This document shows positions 29,469 to 37,439 of a stretch of DNA of 64,000 bases, in pieces (position 1 is the stretch's first letter; each line of letters opens with the position of its first letter). The notes beneath the pieces were generated by a model that was not told the origin of the DNA, ran no database searches, and saw nothing but the letters and a program-made list of their open reading frames with translations. The position numbers and the translations under genes were made by a program. Origin of the DNA: Demequina iriomotensis. GTDB lineage: Bacteria; Actinomycetota; Actinomycetes; Actinomycetales; Demequinaceae. The stretch lies in contig NZ_BBME01000013.1 of assembly GCF_000971395.1 (NCBI RefSeq), positions 124,001-188,000 on the forward strand, read 5' to 3'.

Positions 29469-31036
29469 GCGTACTCCCAGTACCCGCTGAGGTCGGCGGT
29501 CACCACGTCGGGCGGGGCGTTCCACTTCTGGGACAGGCTCGTGTTGCAGGTCTTGGTCACCATGGTCGACCACGGCTCCTGGCCGTTGTACAGCGCGGGA
29601 CCGAGGTCGAGGCAGCGACCCGACGAGTCCTTGAACAGGTACGACGTCTGGTAGTTACCGGTGTCGGCGTAGCGGGTCCACTTGGTCGACGTGCTCGAGC
29701 AGTCGGTCGAGAACGTCACCCAGCCGCCCTCGGTGCCCGCCGACTTGAGGCAGTAGTTGGTGCCGCTCGTGCCGTTGGAGTTCGTGTTGACCCGGATGGT
29801 CTGGGGGCCGTACGAGCCGACGCTCAGCGCAGGCTCCGTGTAGTACCACTTGTGGTTCCACAGCAGCGAGGACTGGCTCGGGTTCGGGTCCTGCTTGCAC
29901 GGGTAGACGATCATCTGGCTCTCGTACCAGTGCGTCCAGGTGACGTCCGCGCATCGTCCGAACTCGAGGTAGTTGACGATCTGGTTGGTGGTCTTTCCGG
30001 CGGCACCGGCGCCCACGCTCGGGAGCGGGTCGAAGGCGGCCGCCTCACCCGAGCCCACGCTGCTGTTCGACTTGAGCAGCTGACCCGAGGTGACGTTGCC
30101 CGAGCCGCCGCCCAGGTAGTAGTTCGCATAGGCCAGCGCGCTCGTCTCACCGCGCCACGTCGCGTCACCGGTCCAGCTCCACAGCTGGAGGTAGCGGGTG
30201 CTGCTGGAGGAGCTCTCGCAGGGCTTGAGCTCGACGTTCTGCCCGGCGGTGTTGGTGCGCGTGATGCACAGCACGTCGCCGGTGTAGCCGTCGATGGTGG
30301 TCGTGGCGAGCTTGATCCGGTAGTCCGTGTCGTAGATCCACAGCTGCAGCGGGTCGCGGTCGCCGCACTCCGCGGTGGGCACGTACTTGACGTTGGCGCC
30401 GCTCACCTGCGACGTGGCCTCGAGGCAGAACCGGTCAGGCACGTAGGACGCCGACCACGAGTAGATGTAGCCGCCCGGGATGTTCACGTTGGTGAGGTTG
30501 AAGGCGTAGACGACTTCGAGCGTGCGGGAGATGTCGCCCGGGTTGGACTCGATGGTGAGGCCCTTGCCCGAGGAGGACAGGAGCGCGAAGCCCGGCTCCT
30601 GCGAGGGTCCGCTCCCGGAGGTGCACGACAGCTTGTTGGCCGCGCGCCACGCATCCGACTGCCCCGTGGGGTCGGAGTTGAAGTAGGAGACCTGGACCTC
30701 GTACGCGACCTCGCCGCCCGCGTCCTCGACCGTACCGGTGGCCGTGCACGGGAGCTTGGTGCGGTCGCCGTAGATGTTGCCGAGCGCATCGGCCGTGCCG
30801 CGCGCGTTGCGGATCTGGCCCACAACGGCGTTGATGCCGGACTCCGCGGCGAACACCGTCTTGGTCGAGGCCTGGAGCACCTGCGTCGGCTTGATCTGCG
30901 ACAGGATCACGCCGAGCATCACCAGGGAGAACGTGGTGACGACCATGATGAGGAGCATCGCCGTGATGAGCGCCGCGCCCTCGTCGGACGCCGCCGGGCG
31001 ACGGGTCGGGACGCTGCGGGTGAAGAACCTGGTCAT
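29453..31036 (-). CDS. PilX-like minor pilin/membrane protein with five ricin-type lectin repeats
   Basis: A 527-residue protein. Residues 18-50 (DEGAALITAMLLIMVVTTF) form one membrane helix like PilX-class minor pilins but without a canonical G/FTLIEL site. Residues about 203-510 hold five repeats, each a Cys-Leu-like start and a Cys...(Q)xW end: FCLEA...LQLW, LCITR...LQLW, RCADV...SLLW, YCLKS...TKW, RCLDL...SQKW. This is the ricin-B beta-trefoil pattern, which binds sugars. With the pseudopilin gene overlapping upstream by four bases, it looks like a pilus-tip or surface adhesin (inference). Confidence 0.85.
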   Translation of the reverse strand: MTRFFTRSVPTRRPAASDEGAALITAMLLIMVVTTFSLVMLGVILSQIKPTQVLQASTKTVFAAESGINAVVGQIRNARGTADALGNIYGDRTKLPCTATGTVEDAGGEVAYEVQVSYFNSDPTGQSDAWRAANKLSCTSGSGPSQEPGFALLSSSGKGLTIESNPGDISRTLEVVYAFNLTNVNIPGGYIYSWSASYVPDRFCLEATSQVSGANVKYVPTAECGDRDPLQLWIYDTDYRIKLATTTIDGYTGDVLCITRTNTAGQNVELKPCESSSSSTRYLQLWSWTGDATWRGETSALAYANYYLGGGSGNVTSGQLLKSNSSVGSGEAAAFDPLPSVGAGAAGKTTNQIVNYLEFGRCADVTWTHWYESQMIVYPCKQDPNPSQSSLLWNHKWYYTEPALSVGSYGPQTIRVNTNSNGTSGTNYCLKSAGTEGGWVTFSTDCSSTSTKWTRYADTGNYQTSYLFKDSSGRCLDLGPALYNGQEPWSTMVTKTCNTSLSQKWNAPPDVVTADLSGYWEYAWVPN

Positions 31037-31698
31037 GGCCTGCCCAATCCGGCGATGCACACCTGGTTGTCGCTCACGCCGTCGCTGTTGGCGTCCGCGT
31101 TGGTGGTCGAGGCGGTGGAGCTGTTGCGCGCGACGAACGTGGTCGACAGATCGACCGCCGCGGACGGCTCCGTCTGGGTCGCGGCGAGCTCGAGGGTGAG
31201 CGACTGGCGCATGCGCGAGTCGTCCGCCGAGGCGAAGGTGAACGGCGAGCCGGACCCCACCCGCGCGACGTTCCAGGCGATGGTCACCCAGTTCGACGCG
31301 CTGCTGGTGCCGTCGCGGCGCCAGGTCCGGTACGCGACCGTCTCCGCGTCGTCGTCGAGGCGCCACTGGTAGCACAGCGGCGCCTGGCCGGCGGGCAGGT
31401 CGGTGAGCTCGAACTCGACGTACCAGTCACCCGAGGGCCCGCGCACGGGACGGTTGATGGACGATGCGTAGCGCACCTGGCGATCCATCGCGCTGAAGCT
31501 CGCGCGCAGCGAGTTCGCCGCGTCGACGCGCCGCTGCGCCTCGGACGTGGTGTGTGCCATCGAGATGAGCGCGCCCATGAAGATGGTGATGACGATGGTG
31601 AAGATCGACATCGACACGACGAGCTCGACGATGGTCATGCCGGAGTCGCGGTCCGCGCGTTCGCGGAGGCGGGTGATGAGGGACGTCACGGGTGCCAT
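31033..31698 (-). CDS. Minor pseudopilin (PilW/PilJ-like)
   Basis: A 221-residue protein with a class III signal: a 20-residue basic leader ending DRDSG, then MTIVELVVSMSIFTIVITIF, carrying Glu at +5 after the cleaved Gly (+1 is Met). The C-terminal domain is globular with two cysteines near the ends (LCYQW and QVCIAGLG). Minor pilins of this size initiate pilus assembly. It lies seven bases after the large pilin gene and overlaps the lectin gene by four bases. Confidence 0.88.
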   Translation of the reverse strand: MAPVTSLITRLRERADRDSGMTIVELVVSMSIFTIVITIFMGALISMAHTTSEAQRRVDAANSLRASFSAMDRQVRYASSINRPVRGPSGDWYVEFELTDLPAGQAPLCYQWRLDDDAETVAYRTWRRDGTSSASNWVTIAWNVARVGSGSPFTFASADDSRMRQSLTLELAATQTEPSAAVDLSTTFVARNSSTASTTNADANSDGVSDNQVCIAGLGRP

Positions 31699-31705
31699 GG
31701 CGCGA

Positions 31706-33913
31706 TCAGCTCTTGTTCACCCGGTACCAGATGGTGCCGGTCGAGGTGACGGTGCCCACCTTGAGCGTGTAGGTCACGCTGCACATGTACGAGGAGGTGT
31801 TGGTGGTCCACGTGCTCGTCGGCGGAGCGATCGAGACCTTGCCCGCGTCCGACAGGGCTGTCGTGGTACTCACCGTGCCGCATCGCGAGTTCAGGTTGGT
31901 GCCAGACAGGTTCGTCGGGGTGCCGAACGTCACGCTGTCGACGAAGTCGCCGGTCCAGTTGGACGGGGTGTCGTTCTCACCCGCCCAGTAGCTGGCGGTG
32001 GTGCTCGACTTCGCCGCCGTGACGGTCGCCACGGGGCTGGTGCTGGAGCCGTCCGTCGCCGCGAAGGGTGTCACGTTGGTGCTCGCCGTGTAGTACACCG
32101 TCGCCGTGGAATCGGTGCCGCCGCCGGTGAGCTTGTAGGTGAAGGAGCAAACCTGATTGCTCGACGATCCCCATCTCACGTTCGACGCGGGCGGCGTGAT
32201 CACGATCTGCCCAGCGTTCTTCTGCGCCGTGGTCGAGCTCACCGAGCCGCAGCGAGCATCCGCTCCCGAGGTCGACAGGTTCGTCGGCGTGCCGAGCGTC
32301 ACCGCGGTGACCCCCTTCGCCGTCCACGTGGTCGGCGTGTCGTTGGCGCCTGCGGTGATCGTGACCGCGGAGCCGCCGCGCGTGACGGCGGCGCCTGGAG
32401 CGCTGCTGGTGCCGTCGTTGACGGCCACCGGCTCCACGCGCACGGTCGCGGTGGCGGAGTTGTCGCTCACGGTGGCGCCCTGCTGGAGCTTGAACGGGAA
32501 GGTCCACTCCCCCACGACGCCCACGGGCGGCTGGAACTGCACGTCGGAGCCGCTCATCGCCCACGCCGCGCCGGACGGCGAGCCTGTCGGCTGCGTCGAG
32601 AGCACCACGCTCGAGGTGGTGAAGGCGCCACGCAGGTTGGACGTGATCGTCGTCGCCGCCTGCGTCGAGGTCGCGCGGAACGGCACGACGATGGTGACGT
32701 CGCGCGGCGTGACCGCGGTGCGGAGAGTGACCGTCGCGACGGGGCTCTCGAGGCCGGAGCCGTCGATGTACTTGTACTGCAGCACGTCGTTGCCGAGCGT
32801 GCTCGAGGTGTATGTGATCGTCGTCTTGTCGGTGCTGGTGTTCGACACGGTCGCGGTGCCGAGCACCGGCGGGGAGACGATGACCACCTTGGCCGGCGAG
32901 CCCGGGTCGTTGGCGATGACGTTGATCGCGGTCGCCGTGCCGTAGTCCACCGTGAAGCTGTCGTCGACCGAGGCGGGGTTGAGCTGCACCCGCAGGATCG
33001 AGCTCGACGTGCGGTTGCGCGCGTCCTTGATGGTGTACGTGTAATCGAAGATGCCCGAACGCCACGAGGCGAGCGCGGGCGGCGTGTACTTGACGATCCA
33101 GTTCGAGGTGTCCACCACCAGCGTTCCGGGGTTCGACGAGGTCGCCACGCTGAGCGGCGGGTAGCCGTACGTGCCGATGGTGTCGTTGTGCACCACGTCG
33201 AGGCTCTGGGTGACGCCGGCGTCCGTGACCGAGAAGAAGGCGTCGTCCTGGATCGCGAGCGGCTCGACCGCATCGTTCCACTCGAGGTCGGTGGACCCGT
33301 CGATGAGCGACGCGGTCGAGTAGACGCAGAGGCCGTTGCACTCCTCGCCGATGGGCTCCCACGTGACGATGACGATGACGCGGAGCAGGCGCGCGTAGCC
33401 CGTCGGCACGTTCGTGCCGGTCGGCTCGGTCGCGGTGTAGCCGCTCACCTTGGCGCAGTCGGCGTTCGCGCCGGCGTTGGCCTTCGAGCGGAAGCAGGAA
33501 CCGACGAGCGTGTAGACGTCGTAGTCCACGCCGCTCTCGGTGACGGTGTCGCTGATGGGGAGGGCGGGCGTGGTCGCGCCGGTGGTGTCCCACAGCGGGT
33601 AGGTGTCGGAGATGCCCTCGACACCGAGGGTCGCGCCCTGGGTGAACGAGGCGTTCACCGAGCTCTGCGTGCGCCCGACCACCAGGCCGGGCACGACCGT
33701 CGCGATCGAGCGCGGGTCGTAGTTGAAGGACTCCTCCATCGCGGCGTTGACGATGGCGACCGCGGACTGCTGGCGGTCCAGGTTGGAGGAGGTCTGCATG
33801 CCGTTGATGAAGAACCACAGCGACCCTGCGGCGACGATGCCGATGATCACGAGCGCGACGAGCACCTCGACGAGGCTGAAGCCCTCGTCCCGCTGCGTTG
33901 CGGCGTGCGTCAT
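31706..33913 (-). CDS. Very large minor pilin (PilV-like) with repeated beta-rich adhesin-like domains
   Basis: A 735-residue protein, several times longer than usual minor pilins. DEGFSLVEVLVALVIIGIVA is a canonical prepilin signal (cleavage after Gly 11, Glu +5). A pilin-like part runs to about residue 215. Ser/Thr-rich beta domains resembling Ig- or cadherin-like modules follow (VDDSFTVDYGTATAINVIAN). Two tandem copies start near residues 522 and 645: G(A/E)NDTP..WT, TFGTPTNLS, a Cys near RCG and another at VCSF or MCSV. GGAGGAACCACC precedes ATG 33913. It is probably a surface adhesin displayed by the pilus. Confidence 0.88.
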   Translation of the reverse strand: MTHAATQRDEGFSLVEVLVALVIIGIVAAGSLWFFINGMQTSSNLDRQQSAVAIVNAAMEESFNYDPRSIATVVPGLVVGRTQSSVNASFTQGATLGVEGISDTYPLWDTTGATTPALPISDTVTESGVDYDVYTLVGSCFRSKANAGANADCAKVSGYTATEPTGTNVPTGYARLLRVIVIVTWEPIGEECNGLCVYSTASLIDGSTDLEWNDAVEPLAIQDDAFFSVTDAGVTQSLDVVHNDTIGTYGYPPLSVATSSNPGTLVVDTSNWIVKYTPPALASWRSGIFDYTYTIKDARNRTSSSILRVQLNPASVDDSFTVDYGTATAINVIANDPGSPAKVVIVSPPVLGTATVSNTSTDKTTITYTSSTLGNDVLQYKYIDGSGLESPVATVTLRTAVTPRDVTIVVPFRATSTQAATTITSNLRGAFTTSSVVLSTQPTGSPSGAAWAMSGSDVQFQPPVGVVGEWTFPFKLQQGATVSDNSATATVRVEPVAVNDGTSSAPGAAVTRGGSAVTITAGANDTPTTWTAKGVTAVTLGTPTNLSTSGADARCGSVSSTTAQKNAGQIVITPPASNVRWGSSSNQVCSFTYKLTGGGTDSTATVYYTASTNVTPFAATDGSSTSPVATVTAAKSSTTASYWAGENDTPSNWTGDFVDSVTFGTPTNLSGTNLNSRCGTVSTTTALSDAGKVSIAPPTSTWTTNTSSYMCSVTYTLKVGTVTSTGTIWYRVNKS

Positions 33914-33951
33914 GGTGGTTCCTCCCTCCGGGAACTGCGGGGATGTGGTGC

Positions 33952-33989
33952 GGTGGGTGGGCCGCATCGTGCGATGCGGCCCACCCACC
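33952..33989 (-). terminator. Perfect 18-bp-arm hairpin between the major pilin and the large minor pilin
   Basis: GGTGGGTGGGCCGCATCG and its exact reverse complement are separated by two bases. It lies 31 bases past the pilin stop and 38 bases before the next start. No T-run follows. It may cut read-through so that pilin mRNA exceeds minor-pilin mRNA, or protect the pilin mRNA 3' end. Its tip is an inverted pair of CGATGCG, the core of the window-wide repeat. Confidence 0.75.
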
Positions 33990-34020
33990 AGCTAGCGTCC
34001 AAAAGACGCCGTTGACCGAC

Positions 34021-34410
34021 TTAGCAGGTCGCGGTGCCCGAGAGCAGGCCGCCGTTGTCCGAGTCGTAGTACCAGTCCTGGCTGGCGTCGGTGTTGGTGC
34101 CCTTGAGGCAGTACGCGCCAGAAGCGGTCGTGTACGTGATCGAGACGCCGGGCGAGGTCTTGACGTTCGCCGAGAAGTCGCCGTAGGCCGCCGGGTACTT
34201 CTGGTTGGCGACGTAGTAGGACTCGACCTCGGTGGCAGCACCGCGGAGGTCCGACTTGATCGCCGAGTCGTGCGCCGACTTGCGCTGGTTGAGGAAGATC
34301 GGGATCGCGATCGCGGCGAGGATGCCGATGATGATCATGACGACGAGGAGCTCGATCAGGGTGAAGCCCTGGTCCTTCTCCTCGATGGACTTGCGGATGC
34401 GAGCAAGCAT
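34021..34410 (-). CDS. Major type IVa pilin
   Basis: A 129-residue pilin: leader MLARIRKSIEEKDQG, then FTLIELLVVMIIIGILAAIA, the exact type IVa signal with Phe +1 and Glu +5. A short globular head with two cysteines follows (GAYCLKG and C-terminal GTATC), consistent with the pilin disulfide loop. AAGGAG lies seven bases before ATG 34410. A 106-base gap upstream and the hairpin downstream suggest a strongly and separately expressed gene. It is processed by PilD and polymerised by PilB/PilC. Confidence 0.95.
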   Translation of the reverse strand: MLARIRKSIEEKDQGFTLIELLVVMIIIGILAAIAIPIFLNQRKSAHDSAIKSDLRGAATEVESYYVANQKYPAAYGDFSANVKTSPGVSITYTTASGAYCLKGTNTDASQDWYYDSDNGGLLSGTATC

Positions 34411-34516
34411 CGTTTTCTCCTTGAGACAGAACTGCATTTTCATGGGTGAAGCAGGCCGGCGGACCGGCCCCGTCGGTGCCGCCCTCAAGAGGCACCGAAG
34501 TCTGTGTTGAGTTGTG
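34411..34516 (-). promoter_or_regulatory. pilC-pilin intergenic region
   Basis: This is one of the longer gaps in the pilus locus. On the minus strand it begins with CGGTGCC...GGCACCG (seven-base arms), a possible pilC terminator, followed by GGCCGG/CCGGCC and then AT-richer sequence ahead of the pilin ribosome site. A separate pilin promoter is expected here but no convincing -10/-35 pair was found. Confidence 0.35.
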
Positions 34517-35746
34517 CTACTTGACCAGCTCGAAGACGCTGAAGATGGGCATGTACAGGCCGATCACCATGAAGCCGATGATCCCGCCGAGGACGCCGAT
34601 CATGATCGGCTCGATGAGGCTGGTGAGCTGCTCGGTGGTCGCCTCGACCTCGTCGTCGTAGAAGTCGGCGATCTTGTCGAGCATGTCGTCGAGCGCTCCG
34701 GTGTCCTCACCCACGGCCATCATCTGGACCACCATGGGCGGGAAGACCGGGTGCTGCGCGAGCGGCTTCGCCAGGGAGTTTCCCGTGCGCACCGAGTCGC
34801 GCACGTCCTTGGTCGCGTTCTCGATGACGATGTTGCCACTCGCCTCGCCCACGATCTCCAGGGACTGGAGTATGGGGACGCCCGAGCGGAGCATCGCGCC
34901 GAGGTTGCGCGTGAAGCGCGCGAGCGCCACCTTCTGCACCAGCGTGCCGAAGACGGGCGCCTTGAGGTACAGCGGCTCGACGCGCTGACGGAAGCCCTTG
35001 CGGTGCTTATTGCGGTTCCACAACGTCACGCCGACGATGATCGCGATGATGAGCGGCACGATGCCGATCTTGAGCATCGCCGACATCGTCACGAGGACCT
35101 GGGTGAGGAACGGCAGCTCCCCGCCGAGGCTCTCGAACATGTCCTGGAACACCGGCACGATGAAGAGCAGCATGCCCACCACCGCGAGGATCGCGATGCA
35201 GAACACCACCACGGGGTAGGTCATCGCGGACTTGATCTTCGCGCGGAGCTTGACCTCGTCCTCGAAGTTGGTGGCGATCGAGAGCAGCACCGACTCGAGG
35301 AAGCCGCCGACCTCACCCGCGCGCACCATGTTGATCATGAGCGGCGGGAACACCTTCTCGTGGCGGCCGAGCGCCTGCGAGAAGGAGCGGCCGGCCTCGA
35401 TGTCGGCGCGGCACTCGTAGATGACGCGCTGGAGCGCGGGGTTCTCCGTCTGCTCGGCGAGGATGGTGAGCGACCTCAGCAGCGAGAGTCCCGAGGAGAT
35501 CATGGTCGCGAGCTGGCGCGACATGATCGCGATGTCCTTGAGACCGATCTTGTCGGTGAAGCCCGGGATCTTGATCTCGGTCTTGAGGCCGCCGGTCTGC
35601 ACCTCCTCGATCGACAGCGCCGCGAGGCGCATGTCGCGCAGGCGCGTGGCGACCGCATCCTTCGAGGGCGCGTCGATGACGCCCTTCTGGATGTTGCCCT
35701 GCGGGTCGCGGACCGCGTACTCGAACCTCTTCACCGCGGTGGCCAT
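34517..35746 (-). CDS. pilC: Type IV pilus inner-membrane platform protein PilC
   Basis: A 409-residue GspF/PilC protein with two repeated four-helix cytoplasmic domains (IMSRQLATMISSGLSLLRSL and ALARFTRNLGAMLRSGVPIL) and about three membrane segments, including YPVVVFCIAILAVVGMLLFI and the C-terminal LIEPIMIGVLGGIIGFMVIG. It is the platform on which PilB and PilT act. The ATG shares one base with the pilT stop (TAATG). Confidence 0.96.
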   Translation of the reverse strand: MATAVKRFEYAVRDPQGNIQKGVIDAPSKDAVATRLRDMRLAALSIEEVQTGGLKTEIKIPGFTDKIGLKDIAIMSRQLATMISSGLSLLRSLTILAEQTENPALQRVIYECRADIEAGRSFSQALGRHEKVFPPLMINMVRAGEVGGFLESVLLSIATNFEDEVKLRAKIKSAMTYPVVVFCIAILAVVGMLLFIVPVFQDMFESLGGELPFLTQVLVTMSAMLKIGIVPLIIAIIVGVTLWNRNKHRKGFRQRVEPLYLKAPVFGTLVQKVALARFTRNLGAMLRSGVPILQSLEIVGEASGNIVIENATKDVRDSVRTGNSLAKPLAQHPVFPPMVVQMMAVGEDTGALDDMLDKIADFYDDEVEATTEQLTSLIEPIMIGVLGGIIGFMVIGLYMPIFSVFELVK

Positions 35747-37329
35747 TACAGACGCGCCCCCATGGACTTGCCGGCGAGACGGCTGAACTCGTCCACCGAG
35801 TGGCACAGCTCGACGCCGGTCTCGTACGAGATCATCGAGCGCTTCACCAGGTCCGCGAGGGCCTGGTCCATGGTCTGCATGCCCAGCGAGGCGCCGGCCT
35901 GCAGCGACGTGTAGATCTGGTGCGTCTTGCCCTCACGGATGAGGTTCCGGATGGCCGGCGTCGCGAACATGATCTCGGTGGCGACCGCGCGGCCCGGGCC
36001 GTCGGAGCGCTTGACGAGCGTCTGGCAGACGACGCCCTGGATGGCGGTCGCGAGCTGCGTGCGGACCTGGCCCTGCTGCTCGGCCGGGAACACGTCGATG
36101 ATGCGGTCGATGGTCTGCGCGGCGTCCTGCGTGTGCAGGGTCGCGAACACCAGGTGACCGGTCTCGGCCGCGGTGAGCGCGACGGAGATGGTCTCGAGGT
36201 CACGCATCTCACCCACGAGGATGATGTCGGGGTCCTGACGCAGCACATGCTTGAGCGCGTTCTTGAAGGAGCGAGTGTCCGCACCCACCTCGCGCTGGTT
36301 GATGAGCGAGCGCTTGTGGCGGTGCAGGAACTCGATCGGGTCCTCGACCGTCATGATGTGCGCCGAGCGCGTGCGGTTCGCGAGATCGATGAGCGAGGCG
36401 AGCGTGGTCGACTTGCCCGATCCCGTGGGCCCGGTGACCAGGACGAGGCCGCGCGGGAGCGCCGCGAAGCTGCTCACGCCCTCGGGGATGCCGAGCGCCT
36501 CGAGCGGCTTGATCTCGTAGGGGATCATGCGGAAGACCGCACCCACCGAGTCGCGCTGCTGGAACATGTTGACGCGGAAGCGGGACTCCCCCACCAGCGA
36601 GTACGACAGGTCGAGCTCGAGCACCTCCTCGAACTGCTCGCGCTGCTTGAGGGTGAGGATCGCGTAGAGCGAGCGCTGCAGGCCCTCGGGCGTCATGCGC
36701 GGCATGTCCGGGATGGGCTTGAGCCCGCCGTCGATGCGGATCATCGGCGGTGCGCCCGACGTCACGTGGAGGTCGGAGGCTCCCTGCGAGAGCATGTACC
36801 GGAGCGCGCCCTGGAGGTCGAGGTCGCCCTCCTCGCGGCTCTGCGACATGCCGACGCGGGCGCCGGGCGCGGCACCCGGCTGGGCCGGCTGCGCGACGGG
36901 CCGCTTGACGGGGGCCGGCTGCGCGGGCGCAGGCGCCGAGATCTCGTTGGCCGGCGCCTCGGCCACGGGCTCGAAGGACTGCGGCGTCACGGTGCGCGGG
37001 ACCGCCGGGGCGACGGGTGCGGCCGGCTGCCCCAGCTGGGCCTGGCGCGCCTGCTCGAAGGCCTGGGCCGCGGACATGCGCTGCGCGGCGGCCGGGGAGG
37101 CGGACGCGGCGGGAGCCTGGTAGGGCGCGGGGGCCGCGCCGGGGACGGGCTGGCCGGTGGGCGGCGCGGGCTGCGCCCCGGGGATCCCGAGGCCGCGGCG
37201 CTCGGCGAGGAACGGGGCCCGCGCGGGCTGCTGCGCGGCGCCGTGCAGCGACACCTGTCCAGGTGCCTGCTGCGCAGCCGGCTGCTGCGGCGTCGCCCAG
37301 GACTCACGGTCCTGCATCGATCCCTCCAT
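35746..37329 (-). CDS. pilT: Type IV pilus retraction ATPase PilT with long Pro/Ala-rich N-terminal tail
   Basis: A 527-residue protein. The PilT ATPase occupies about residues 170-520: Walker A GPTGSGKSTTLASL, the Asp box MTVEDPIEFLHRHK, Walker B region DPDIILVGEMRDLETI and His box TGHLVFATLHTQDAAQTIDR. AIRNLIREGKTHQIYTSLQ near the end is the retraction-specific AIRNLIRE motif, separating PilT from PilB. The first roughly 160 residues are Pro/Ala/Gln-rich and disordered, absent from ordinary PilT (about 345-370 residues). ATG 37329 and ATG 37317 both have good ribosome sites. Confidence 0.94.
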   Translation of the reverse strand: MEGSMQDRESWATPQQPAAQQAPGQVSLHGAAQQPARAPFLAERRGLGIPGAQPAPPTGQPVPGAAPAPYQAPAASASPAAAQRMSAAQAFEQARQAQLGQPAAPVAPAVPRTVTPQSFEPVAEAPANEISAPAPAQPAPVKRPVAQPAQPGAAPGARVGMSQSREEGDLDLQGALRYMLSQGASDLHVTSGAPPMIRIDGGLKPIPDMPRMTPEGLQRSLYAILTLKQREQFEEVLELDLSYSLVGESRFRVNMFQQRDSVGAVFRMIPYEIKPLEALGIPEGVSSFAALPRGLVLVTGPTGSGKSTTLASLIDLANRTRSAHIMTVEDPIEFLHRHKRSLINQREVGADTRSFKNALKHVLRQDPDIILVGEMRDLETISVALTAAETGHLVFATLHTQDAAQTIDRIIDVFPAEQQGQVRTQLATAIQGVVCQTLVKRSDGPGRAVATEIMFATPAIRNLIREGKTHQIYTSLQAGASLGMQTMDQALADLVKRSMISYETGVELCHSVDEFSRLAGKSMGARL

Positions 37330-37439
37330 CGGGCCCTCCCCCTTGATCGCTCCACAACATACGGTCTTGTCCCTCGTTATCGACCAAATGCACCAAGTGC
37401 TTTAATCTCATTCCGCGAGACGCCCGTTCAGTCTGTGAG

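Noticed and set aside
31547..34015. 822-codon plus-strand frame opposite the minor pilins
   Set aside because: Both pilins have canonical prepilin signals and ribosome sites on the minus strand; the plus frame is Arg/Asp/His-rich without motifs.
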